Below are positions 35,205 to 46,004 of a stretch of DNA of 64,000 bases, piece after piece. The position numbers were made by a program, and so were the translations under genes. Origin of the DNA: Sanguinoderma infundibulare (Eukaryota > Basidiomycota > Agaricomycetes > Polyporales > Polyporaceae). Positions within the stretch are counted from its first letter, which is position 1. Every line of letters starts with the position of its first letter. The notes beneath the pieces are model-generated. The model ran no database searches. It was not told the origin of the DNA and saw only the letters and a list, made by a program, of their open reading frames with translations. The stretch lies in NCBI GenBank assembly GCA_032821775.1, contig JAVLRN010000006.1, forward strand, positions 3,397,590 through 3,461,589. The letters are read 5' to 3'.

Positions 35205-35800
35205 TCGCTGTCGCTGTCTGATTGTGTAGCCTAGCATAACATTGGTATAATCTGTGAGTACAAATAGACAGGATGAGACGTCGGAATACGGAGAATTTAG
35301 AGTTCAAGCGACAACTAGAGAAGCGCCGCATGCTGAGGCACTAGCCTTTTGTGCTTGTACGAGCTGTATGACGCATGCAAGGACCAGCTGGGGCGGATAG
35401 TGTGCCATGGCGGATCAGCGCACGAGACAGGTAATAGTCGTCGTTGTGCTAGCATCTGTGCCCACAGCTCGCGCGGGAGCCCTGCGATAACGTTCACTTG
35501 CTGAGTCGAAGGTGCGCCTCGTTCTCTGTCAGATACGTCAAGATCGTGCACTCACGATCTCATGCATCACCGAGCGACATTGAAATCTGATCTTGGTAGC
35601 ATGAGAGTAACCGACGGTCGACGTGCACTGTAGCGATTGGATGTTTTGCGCAAAGACAAGAACTTAATTGGGGGAGATTGGAGGGTTGATACTAGATAGT
35701 AGGAGAAAGCCGGAGCGGAAAGAGGAAGTGGGGTGTACGAAAACGAGAAGGGGGGTTAACCTTGCACTGCACAAGGTTTACAACAGTCCACTAGTCGCCG
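35205..35800. other. Intergenic
   Basis: A short minus-strand frame (35551-35315, with LPRELWAQMLAQRRLLP) may be a remnant of an unrecognised gene. Otherwise nothing seen. Confidence 0.4.
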
Positions 35801-37391
35801 CTACGTCGTTGGCACATCGGACGCGAACCCGTCACAATCCTCAAGCTCGGGCGACACGAGCACGAGCGAGCCCATCACCCTCTCCCAGTTCCCGGTGTTC
35901 ATTGCGGGGAGGTGCATCGTCCGTCTGCTCGCTTGCTGGAGGTCGAGCAGGAAGTGAGTGATGAGCACCGACGTGGCTCTAGGAGCAACACCGCGTCAGT
36001 ACGGATCCGTCCGTCCGTCCGTATGTAGGAGGTACGAGGGGCGAGACCTGGACGTACGGCTGGACGTACACCGAGGCGATACTGTTCAGATCCTCGGCGT
36101 CGAAGAACTGGGGCTGTCGGTGGGACAACGAACGTCAGTACCATGAATCTGTAGCAAGTGGCAGGGCGCGTACTGGAACGAGGATGGAGACGAGGTAGAA
36201 GGTGTTGAGGAGGAGTTGGGCACTGAAATGATAAATCATGCCAAGTCAAACTTCCACTGCAATAGGGCACGAAAGCAGAACAAACACAAAGTATATAGTC
36301 CCTGTAAAAGCATCAACGATCAGTACATCGCGCCGGGCTGGAAGCGTGCATACCGTCTCGGAAGAGGACGTCACAGATGGACGGGACTCGGTGGCTCTTC
36401 TTCCCATGTCTGTACGTAGCAGACCACGTAATCCTCAGCACGATCAGGTCTGCCAGCACGAGGAAGAACCGGGTGCAAATCATTCCTAGCCCGAGTAGTC
36501 ATGAGAAATACTTCACAGGTTGTATTCCTTTGAGAACGGCGCACCTCTGTAATAGACGTCAGTAATGTGTGCCGGTGTGTAAGAAATGATGGCAGCCACG
36601 TGTAGCGAGCGCACTTACATGTCCATGAACCATGTTGGAGCCCCGTAGTGAACGTCACAACCACCAATAGGGTCGGGGACATACCCCAGCCAGGGGATGA
36701 GGGCCTATCAGGAAAAATTGTAGGCAAATCCCTCGGCGTTCAGCAAGAAGCGAACTCACTAGCGCGAATATACCCGGTGAGACGGAGAGCATGAATACGA
36801 CGAGGGCCGCTAAAGTCCGCCTCCTCGAGCTGAGGGCGTACGCGCGCATCGCTGAAAATGCTATCGAAGGAATCATGATTGCGGCGGTTGAGTTATGGAT
36901 GTCATCGAACGACGAAATGCCCTACCTGCCACGGGGACATAGAGCAAGTACTCCCCGATGCCACCTATAAGCTCCTGCACGACACACCTACTCGAGAGTG
37001 GGGTCAGCAGTTCATTCGGGTTTGGGGCACTCGTAGGAGCGACGTACACCTGATGGGGGCGCATCAGCATGACGCGAATCGAATGGCATAGAGAAGGCGG
37101 AATATGAAGTGACACTTGCCTCGAAAGATAACGACGTCCTCCACCAGGGAGTCCACCACGCCGAGCAAAGCAAAGGAAGGTAGCGGTTCGAGACGAACAG
37201 AACGGACGCGCCCGTGACACCCCGGCCCCAGAATAGCTCCACCTCCTGGTCCAGAGTGAGGAAGTACTCGAATAAGAGCCAGACTGCGCCGCGGGGAGCG
37301 ATATCGAACGTCACTGCGAACGCTCCAGCACGGGGTATGCATACAAGAGACACTCACCAAACGCCGATGCCATGGTATAGTCCCGATCCAT
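35801..37391 (-). CDS. DUF6533/DUF6534 multi-pass membrane protein, copy B
   Basis: Paralogue of 15827-17347. Exon 1 (37391-37358) codes MDRDYTMASAF and uses a normal GT donor. Exon 2 from 37283 reads WLLFEYFLTLDQEVELFWG, then SVLFVSNRYLPLL. Later pieces are CVVQELIGGIGEYLLYVPVA, MRAYALSSRRRTLAAL, VLADLIVLRITW, AQLLLNTFYLVSILVP, FFDAEDLNSIASV and SVLITHFLLDLQQASRR, to the TAG at 35801. As in copy A, sequence after RYLPLL fits the family better in a shifted frame, next to a GC-type donor (GCAAGT). I therefore cannot be sure that the full protein is made. Confidence 0.6.
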
Positions 37392-38170
37392 ACTTCGTCC
37401 GAGATGAGATTAGGCTTGTAGTGTAGTGAGACAGTTGTAGCACTTACTGCACCAGATCGGGGTGCGCGGCGGGCATCTGGACGCTGGCAAAGGTGAAGCG
37501 ACGTCGACGAGAGACACTGGGGACCAAGGTGAGCAGGAGCTCCGTACTAGGGTGAACGCACCTTAGGATCCTATCACCAACGTTCGCCCGGAGACCATGG
37601 TAACCGAGGCGTGCTTCTCGGATGGAATATCATGTTCACCATCTGCCCCCCGGTGGCAAACTCGTGCTAAAACGAGTTAAGAAACATCGCATTGTGGTCT
37701 GACGTTTGGCAGACGATGCCACGAGGTCTGGGCAACTCGGGAACCGTGCCAGAAGTCGACAGGATAATCCGGAGGCTGGGCTTGCGAGTCGACGACGAAT
37801 GTGGCGGGAGGACGGGAACAAGATGCCTACCTGGTGTCACGATACTCCAGTTCAATTTCCAGATACCTGTGAGCAGGAACAGGAAGGAGCGAATCGATAT
37901 CTGTTGACCAGGAGTGGTTTTTGATGGCCATCAACATCCATCTGACATGGGTGGCGGCTCGCACGAAATCGCCCGCGGAACGTTCGGCTCGATTGGTCTA
38001 TTTCTGGAGCATAACAGAGAACAGGACCGAGGTTAGATCCGACGTACAACAGGAACGGGGACTCATGAATGGGTTACAACGCAGCCAAGGGTGAGCATCG
38101 CGAGGCGGGGTCAAAATCAAACACGTCAGATAGCTCGTACATATATGTATATGATCGACATCGGTCAAAT
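37392..38170. other. Intergenic, upstream of copy B
   Basis: Only short unrecognised frames on both strands. No repeats noted. Confidence 0.4.
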
Positions 38171-38470
38171 GGCGCGCACCGCGGTCGTCCTCGTCAATAT
38201 CAAGTGAGACGAGGACGACGGATCCCATCGTCTTCTCCCCGTTCGAAGCGTTTATCGCTGGCAGATGGGCGCCCTAGCGACTAAGTATCATCTATTGTAG
38301 GTTGAGAATGTCACTCCAAGCCATCAAATGATACAAACCGCACAAGCATCCGGGAAAGCACACGTACGGGAGCAGGAGGGTGAGAAGTTGTCACGTTTTC
38401 CTCGTCAAAGAATCTGAAGCATCGGTTCGTGGACGGGGGATCCATTCTGCGATCCTCCTCTGTCGCCGGA
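38171..38470 (-). pseudogene. DUF6533/6534 C-terminal remnant of cassette copy 2
   Basis: FRFFDEENV (about 38425) and HLPAINASN followed by MGSVVLVSLDIDEDD (about 38270-38180) match FDAENLNS and LPAMMVNASNWDRMIGSVVLV of copy A. The segment between them is lost. It holds the same position as the remnant at 11241-11480. Confidence 0.6.
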
Positions 38471-38574
38471 CTCAGCAACTACAGCTAGCGATCATAATGG
38501 ATACCTAGACCGCAATGAGTGGACACGACCATTGAAAACGAGGATACAGCACACGTACCTGAATATAGAAGATG

Positions 38575-39116
38575 TTAAACGTCAGTGTCGTTAAAAGCAG
38601 GAATAAGCATCGACGCCACGGCTTCAGCCTCGGCCTCGGAATCGTCCTCGTCTTTGGGCCCTATCTGAGCCTCGTTCGACTTTGCTTCCTGTTTCTTTCT
38701 CCGTCCCTTCTGGGCCCGCCGAATTTTGCACCGCATCTTGTCACCGGTTTTCCTCTTGGTCACCGGGTCGTCTGGAGTGAGGAACGCGCCTTTTCGCTGA
38801 AGATCGCACCCCAGAGGGACCTTCTGAGGCGCACGAGTCGCGACGTTCCCTGCGATCTGGGGCGCGATATCGGTTTCGGGGAGAACGACGTCGTCAATCA
38901 CCGATGGCTTTGGCGCGACGGGGCGTGAAGTGCCTGAAGCGCCCGCGTTGGCGGCTGCATTGAGGACGAGCAGCTTTCTCCTACTGCGTTATACAGTTAG
39001 AATACATATGATAAAGTACGCGGGGGAGGGGCTTACAACCAGGGAGGGAGTGCTCGGGTAGAGTCAGAGTCTGCGTTGCTAGCTGATCCGGGATCGCTTT
39101 GCTCGCCGGGCGCCAT
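38575..39116 (-). CDS. Small basic/acidic protein of unknown function, cassette copy 2
   Basis: Two exons (39116-39037, 38983-38575) give 162 residues in the same layout as 11625-12169: MAPGEQSDPGSAS start, basic helix KIRRAQKGRRKKQEAK, identical acidic tail DSEAEAEAVASMLIP and end NDTDV. No stop or frameshift is present, although the neighbouring MYND gene copy is broken. This points to selection on the small gene or a younger age than the MYND damage suggests. Function unknown. Confidence 0.68.
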
Positions 39117-39568
39117 TCAAGGCACCTCCCGAACGTGCACCGCGGGTCCACACAGGATCAGTTATGCAGCACTACACCCAGGCCGCGATAGTCGTTAGTG
39201 GTCGCCGTCGCTGGCGTGTAAGGGGTCGACGACGGGAGTGGAAAACTGGAAGCGGCGTCGGCCCGTGATGACCAAGACATCCAAACTCCGCGCCAGACAT
39301 TCTCCGCACTCCGTTCCTGCGTGTTCAAACTCCGCTGTGGGTGAATCCTGCAGAGAAAAGTAGTCATGAAGCCATGGCCATATCTCCCCCCCATGCATCT
39401 CTCTCTATCTCTCTCTCTCGACTGCACCACCACGCCCTCCGGTCCACACCGCTCTCTGGACTTAGTAGCCATTTCTGGCCTCGTCGAGCTCACGCTCTCA
39501 CTCGGTGACCTCGACACTCGGCTCGGAGACGCTCGCTCACCCGCTCGCCCACGGCTCCGACCAGAACA
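39117..39568. promoter_or_regulatory. Shared divergent promoter region, copy 2
   Basis: Matches 12170-12639 along nearly its whole length, with small deletions (for example near 39335-39360). It still drives the intact small gene on one side. Confidence 0.5.
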
Positions 39569-41532
39569 ATGTCTCTCGATCCATTCATGAAGGTCCTGGA
39601 CGATTTACCCATCAAAATCGTCGCGGACTTCATTCTCTCTGGCTATGACCCGAAGTCGCCGAATCCCTTCGAGGTGCCCGTTCAACGCCTCTGTGCCCAC
39701 CTTCACATTCCAGGTAAGTCATCACCCTATTGGTCAGTCTCGTCACCAGGGTTTGGGGGGTTCCTCCTCGCAAAGGAAATGAGGTAGCGGACGGGAGGAC
39801 AGGGTGGTGTTCAATATGTCTGGTGTAGTTTCGCTTCAAGACGTTTTGGGTCCCGACTAAAAATACAAACAGGAAGAGCCCCAGGAGGTTATGGCTGCTT
39901 TTCCTGGCTCACTTGCGCTCCAATACTTGTTCGTGCCATTGCAACCCGTCAGGTTTGTTTGCTTGCTCTTCATTCCAACGTGCGCCGTCCATGCGAGTAG
40001 TTCTAAGTATATGCACTAGTCACACGAGTGTCGCTTCACAGTTCAAAGCTGGTTAAGTACAGCCTGTTGCCTTTGAGTGCATACCTTTCGGAGTGAGCCT
40101 GGAGCGCCAGCCGTGCGCGAAATTCACCAGGTGTTTTGTTCACTTCCCCTGCCTTCTCGCTGTCTTCTAGTCTCCATTCTGGATCGTGTCTCATGACATC
40201 CAATACGAGACTACTTGCGAACTTGGTGTAGGCGCGTGGGGGGCTCTCCAAGGCTTTACGCTTCTTCACTCACGTCAGACTCTTGCGTGCTCCGCTGCGA
40301 CGCTTTCGGCTGGGTTCGCCTCGCGAACCCAGTCCCGTGCTGCGGCGATGTCTCCGCGACGCGTGGGTCCCTGATTTGAGCAGTGGTTATGACTGGATGT
40401 ATGCGTGCGCTCACGACACTACATAACACGTACCAGAAAGCGTGTTTACTGCTGCACGGAGCATGTTGACTCGGGTTAATCCGCGAGAGGCATTGACATA
40501 AAGAGGAGGGCCATTGTGCATATACTTAACGATATTAAGTGCGAGCTGGAAGGTCTGAGCGTTGTGGGCAGAATTTAATGCAGCTCGCGTCCGCGCGAAT
40601 GCTTCCTTCATGTCCTGACTTTTAAACTATGTCCATGCCAATGAGATATAGCAATAGTTGCATCATGATGCACCACGCGTGCCCACGAGGATCGGAGTCC
40701 TGACGCGCCTTGTCACGGGTTGTTCAACCCTGCCTTCTCCCTCTCTCAAGATGTGCGCCGACACGTTACTGCGGGATAAACTGTTCCGCGCAGGTACGAT
40801 TTAGCCGCTCGTTTTACGCAAACTGTCTCACCTGTTCCCCGCATCGCCCAGGGTTGTTCCTCCATTTGGTCTCGATATTAGGAGACGAGGACACAGGCAA
40901 GATCGCCGTCTCGTTTCTGGATTGGTTTAAGCTAGACCTGGAGACAGCCATAGACATTCCAATCGAGTTCAAGATCGCCCGATACAACTCGAAAATCGCT
41001 ACTGTACTCTGGAAGCACCGAGGCAACGGTCGGATTATCACTTACATTCTCGAAATTCTAGCAAAGACTACAGCCTGTCTTTTCACCTATCGCCCGCTTT
41101 GGTCTGATCGCCCCAACTCTGCCAACGAGATCGCGGTGGCCGACGTCGTTTCCGCGCTGGACGGGACGTTCAGCACGGGACTGGGACTCCTTCCTCAACC
41201 GCCTGGCTGGACCGACGCTCAAAACCGAGCCGCCGCAGCCGTTGCCGCAGCGGTGTTCGTGTCCGGGCGTGGACGTGCACGCGACCAGGCGGAAGAAGCT
41301 GAACTGCCATCTGCGAGAACATGCATCTCTATCGGTGCTCGTGGTGCACGAACCCGAGCGCAGCCTTGCGCAAGTGTGGGGGCTGCGGGAAAGCACGGTG
41401 CATCGGACTTCGGTTCGCGTCATTTGGGCCGTTACGTGGATGCTGGTGCTGATTCGGACTCGGCGCAGCTACTGCGATTCGTCATGCCAGAGGCTTCATT
41501 GGCACGAGCACAAGGCGTCATGTAAGAAGTAG
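39569..41532 (+). pseudogene. MYND-finger gene, cassette copy 2, internally deleted
   Basis: Exon 1 (39569-39713) is intact and reads MSLDPFMKVLDDLPIK. The next intron carries a 0.6 kb insertion. The first two thirds of exon 2 are missing and only MCADTLLRDKLFRA remains (from 40751). Exon 3 runs from ISILGDEDTG equivalents to ADVVSAL (about 41157). It then joins sequence equivalent to copy-1 position about 15105, losing about 1.27 kb. After that joint the frame is shifted relative to the MYND finger, whose pieces CSWC, CGGCGK and YCDSSCQRLHWHEHKASCKK are still legible to the stop at 41532. The product cannot contain the normal protein. Confidence 0.8.
39787..40383. mobile_element. About 0.6 kb insertion in intron 1 of the MYND pseudogene
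   Basis: Alignment by eye to copy 1 is continuous on both sides (AAATGAGGT at 39777 and GGTTATGACTGG/ATGTATGCG at 40385), but this stretch has no counterpart there. On the minus strand it encodes PGEFRARLALQAHSERYALK-like sequence, which may be part of a retroelement or transposon. I could not see inverted ends or a clear target duplication. Confidence 0.45.
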
Positions 41533-41881
41533 CGCATCACGAGACGAGAGCTGAGGTTGTCCGAGTCGCGGTAACTCTGTGTCGTAGACGGCGAGAGATG
41601 CTCGAGCATCAAGGGGGTCCCGCGGTCCACGGCGCGTATATCAGTTGCGGGTGTGCCTCCATTTAGATTCTACAAAGGACAAAAGACGTGTTCTCCTGAA
41701 CACGAAGGCGTCGTGGACGTTTAAACTTTGCTCTGCATTGATTCAAAACGGACGACTCGAGGTCTACATTTTCCTTTCTTTTCTAAGGGCCTTGAACGAC
41801 TACTAGGCCAGGCTAGGTCATTTCATTTCTACGTCCACTGCACTCACGATGTGTGGGAGGAAAATCAGGCGCTACATACCT
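41533..41881. other. Intergenic
   Basis: Convergent 3' flanks of the MYND pseudogene and the FAD oxidoreductase; no feature seen. Confidence 0.5.
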
Positions 41882-43785
41882 CTATTCGTTGATACGGTTC
41901 TCCGTCAGATGGTGTCTCGGCAGCCAGTCGGGGATCGTCCACTCTTCGTCCAGGACGTCCGCAACGATCATCCCTGCGACTGCCTCTGCGCTGTTTGCGG
42001 AGTTGAGGGGACGAGTAAGAACCGAGTGAGGACGAATATGTTCGACGGAACACGTACCATCCATACGCACGCGGCATGCCGTGTCCGGTGTAACCGGCCG
42101 ATATGTACTGGCCCTTGAACGGCTCGGGGTTGCTAGTGGACAGGTTGAGCACGGGGCCGACCTGCCGATGTGAACACGCGTGTGTCTCGTCAGCGCTCGC
42201 CGATACTACGTCTGGCTCGGTGGGCCAGGAAGTCCGGAGAGACGACTCACGAAGGGATCGCCTGTCTTCGTGTAGCCCATGATGCCAGTCTGCCATTCCA
42301 GGGTCAGCATCATCGAGCGTGCCGGAACCGAGAACCTCTGGGGCTCAGAGAACCGGGCACGTAACGCAACACACGCACCCATTCCATCTCAGATTCGCGT
42401 CCTGGCTCGTACTTGCCCGGGAAGACCGCCGGGAGGAACCGCCTGAGCGTGTCCCCGACCGCGGGGTTGACCGTGGAGTCGTCGACGGTGTAGAGCTCGA
42501 ACTTCGGCTTTGTCGCCTCCCTGCCCCCGCCCAAGATAACAAGCGGGTGTCGCTCCTGTCTGGGGTTCGAGTCGTTGTTCGAAGTGGGGAGCGGGCGCGG
42601 GAACCAGTACTCGAACCCCTCGTTGCCGTCCCAGCTCGTCCGAGTGATTTCTTCTAGGGGAGCGGCGGCGCGCAAGGCGATGATTTGACCGCGAGCTGGC
42701 ACAATGCCACCTGGGCCGCGGAGGGCAGGGAGGAGGTGGGAGGCGTAAGCGTTTGTGGCGTGCAAAATGTACGAACACGAGATTGAGCCCCTGGGAGTGG
42801 TCAGGTTCCACCGGCGGGAAGGCGAATCGGACGAGATGATAGACGTGACTGGGGTGTTAGTGTGGAGGGCGAGCGAAGACGTGGACGAGTTTGCGCCCGT
42901 TTGTTTGGCGAGGTTGAACAAGTGGGTGACGAGCTTGAGCGGCCAGATGTTGTGGCCTGGGGTGCGGACGCCAGGGTATGCTGCGCCGTACGTTTTCTGG
43001 ACTTCGTCCTTGGTGAGGAACCGGACGTCGTTGACGTTGATGCCAGCGGCTTTCGCAGCGTCGTAGTCGGCCTCGGCTTGTGCGATTTCGGGCTCGGTGA
43101 AGAGGAGGGTGACGTGACCGCCAGGCACCAAGTCCGTCTCTGCTCCCTTGCCGGTGTTCGTCACGAGCTTGACGATCTCGCTGGTCGTGCGGTTTTCTAA
43201 TGCGATGGCACGGACAGCGTCATCTGTCCCGTGGAGTGCGGCATATTCTACGAATTCGTGGAAGGCGTTGGGCGTGAGATGGCCGCCGTTCCTGCCTGGG
43301 AAGCTGGTTAAATTCTAGTGATCAAAGACCTGCAGTCCACGCATACCGGTAGCTCCTGAGCCTGTGAGAGCATTGGTTAGGACAGATGCTCAGACATGTT
43401 GGAAGAGGGGGTACGTCTCACAAAAGTCTCTCGCCTCCAAGATCACAAGGCTGAGTGGGGCACCCAACGGACGACGATCAGCAAGGAGTCGAGAAATGTG
43501 GTATGCGGCGGAAACGCCGGTGATGCCTGAGCCGATGATGCAAATATCTGCATCGTGCGTGAGGGGACCATAGCTGCCCTCCTTGGCGAGAGGGTTCGCG
43601 TCGGGGGCGGAATCGATCCAGAACGACTTTGTTGGGTTCGGAACCGGAAGCGACGCGGGCTCTACTTCTATCTGGCGCTGGAGTGCAGACTGTTGTTCTG
43701 CGAGGACATTGAGGAATACGGGGAGGGCTGCCATGGATGTGATGAGGCGAAGGAGAGATCCAGGCGTGAGGGATCCGAATCGCAT
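41882..43785 (-). CDS. FAD-dependent oxidoreductase, DAO superfamily
   Basis: The start MRFGSLTPGSLLRLIT (43785) leads to a dinucleotide-binding fold DICIIGSGITGVSAAYHISR (GxGxxG). After an intron come the region around NGGHLTPNAFHEF and FLTKDEVQKTYGA. Further on are SYILHATNAYASHLLPAL with PARGQIIALR, and FEYWFPRP, VILGGGREA. A later exon reads TGIMGYTKTGDPFVGPV and QYISAGYTGHGMPRA, the C-terminal FAD/substrate block of DAO enzymes. It ends after WTIPDWLPRHHLTENRINE with the TAG at 41882. Such proteins oxidise amine or amino-acid substrates; which one is unknown here. The first residues are weakly hydrophobic and could be a signal or anchor. It is divergent from the gene at 44052. Confidence 0.82.
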
Positions 43786-44051
43786 GCGATGCGCAGCTGA
43801 AGGGCCTTAAGCATTCATATCAACGGACCTATCATGAAGACAGAAGGCCTACAGACCTGTGTCGCGGTCGTAAACGAATAAAACGTCCAATGCCTCGAGC
43901 GAGATGCAGACTGAAGCAGACCCGAGAAGCAGACCCGAGTGAGCGCCGTGATCGATTACTGGAGGCGGGCGTCTATGCTGGACCCACAGCTGACACGACA
44001 TCCGACATGATCACTCAAAACACGCACGCCGAGTTTGCTTGAACTACAACA
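43786..44051. promoter_or_regulatory. Divergent promoter interval
   Basis: 266 bp between divergent starts of the FAD oxidoreductase and the ketopantoate-reductase-like gene. No specific motif is claimed. Confidence 0.4.
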
Positions 44052-45599
44052 ATGCAGATGGCAACCCATCCAACCCGGGATATTTTGCTTATTGGCTACG
44101 GAGCGGTCGGTGCCATATGTGCGTCCTCGTTGGAGTTAACTAGAGAATGACTGTCGTCGCGCTACTAATTCAACGCCATTGCGGTCAGATTCACTGATCC
44201 TGAAGAATAGCAGCCGTGCACGCGTAACCGTCATCGCTAGGAGCAATTATGAAGTGGTCAGAGGTAGGGTTGAATCGATACTAGCGTTTTGTGTATGACG
44301 ACTGATTGCGCCGATCCGACAGCGAATGGTATGAATTTCCGCAGCCGCAAGTACAGCGACCACGAAGGCTGGAGACCTCATCGTCGTAGGTTCACGCGTC
44401 GTACAGAAGACTCTAACATTATGCTGGAGCTTATACTCCCGAGGAACTTCTAGTATTCCCAACCATCTCGGACGCCCTTGACCGCCCTTACTCCCACGTC
44501 GTCCTCACAACCAAGGCTATCCCCGAACTCCAGACGACCCCTTCCATCCTCGCGCCCCTTCTCTCTCCGCCCTATTCCGATGCACACCCTCAGCCGACTT
44601 ACGTTCTGATGCAAAACGGGCTCAACGTCGAGGCCGCTCTGTATGACGCCCTGAAGAAGCTCAAACCGGACGAAGAGCCGCGGATCATCAGCACCGCAGT
44701 CTGGATCGGGACAGGACTCGTGGACAAGAACACGGTCGAACATAACGAGTTTGTGTGTCTTTCGTACCAGCATCTATCCCCACCCCTTCACTGACTGCAG
44801 CTGCTTGGCAGGATCGCGTCTCGCTCGGTGTCTACCGCCCGCCATCCACGTCCCTCGCCGCAGAGAACACGCCGGACGAAGCGAGGCTTTTATCCGACTT
44901 CTCCGACATGCTGGCGCGCGGCGGGTCCGAGACCACCGTCGTGCACGAGATCCAGCGGATCAAGTTCACCAAGAACATGTGGAACGGCGTCCTCGGCGCG
45001 TCGTCCGCGCTCGCCCGCTGCTCCCTCCGCGCATTCTTCCGCCCCCCGCACCTCGAACCGGGGTACACGGGGCCTTCACCCTCGCCAGACTCTCTGAATG
45101 CGGAACAGGATGATAACAAGAACGGCAGCCCGTCTGCGAAGGCGACCGCGACCATCCCCCGAGCCTCGGACGCAATCGGTCTCTATTCCATCCCGTTCCT
45201 GTACGACACCCTCGCCGAAGTCCACCACCTCGGCACCGTCCTCTACCCTCCATCGGATACGGGCGCCGTTCGGGGATTGGACCCGGACGCCGCGATGAAG
45301 ACGCTAGCGAACACGGCGCGCCTGCACGCCCGCCCCGACAGCACGCACCTCCCGAGCATGCTCATGGACGTCCAGGCGGAGCGGCCGATGGAGGTCGAGC
45401 ACGTCGTCGGCGAGGTCGTGCGGATGGGCAGGGGGGCTGGCGTTCCGATGCCGGTGCGTGTGTTCTTCTGAATTTTCTGGTTTGGGGTCTTTGATTGACG
45501 ATTTGAGCCGCCCAGCGCATGGAAGCACTGTATGCGCTCCTGCTCGTCATGCAGAATCGATTCCTGCGGAAGCAAATGGAGGGAAGAACGCATTTGTGA
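44052..45599 (+). CDS. Ketopantoate reductase-like (ApbA/PanE) protein
   Basis: Exon 1 codes MQMATHPTRDILLIGYGAVG, a Rossmann GxGxxG. Next come SLILKNSSRARVTVIARSNY and GMNFRSRKYSDHEGWRPHR over small exons. The long part reads VVLTTKAIP, YVLMQNGLNVE and ISTAVWIGTGLV, then IQRIKFTKNMWNGVLG, the conserved helix of the catalytic C-terminal domain. The last exon ends YALLLVMQNRFLRKQMEGR, stop at 45597-45599. Members reduce 2-dehydropantoate with NADPH in the pantothenate (coenzyme A) pathway, though many fungal paralogues are uncharacterised. The insert with DNKNGSPSAKATATIP at about 45110-45160 is larger than usual. About five introns; no defect seen. Confidence 0.8.
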
Positions 45600-46004
45600 T
45601 GCGTCTCATCCACCTGCCCAGAATCGTCACGCTCGTCTCGTCGATCCGTTCACAACGACTGGCCACCCGAAGATAGAAATCAACGCTCACAACTGCATTC
45701 CTATATTTCGTGTATACATCCATCGCGACCGGCACTCTACGTGAGGGTCAAAGCACATGTACCTTTTGAGTCCCGTAGCGAGCCAGGTGCAGGGATGTGT
45801 GCTCGAAACGCTGTCAGCACCAGATGGTTTTCCTCAGTAAACGGGAACTGCGACGTATCCAAGAAGCATTGACGTTAACAGTTCACACAGCACAAGCCAG
45901 TGTGTATTCGCACATACATCTCCTGTCAATAATCTACAGCACACACCGTCCGTTTCCGTTTCCAGGAACATAAGGACTAAACATTTCAGGTTCAACTTGA
46001 GGAT
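45600..46004. other. Intergenic, convergent
   Basis: 3' flanks of the reductase-like gene and coronin. No feature seen. Confidence 0.5.
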
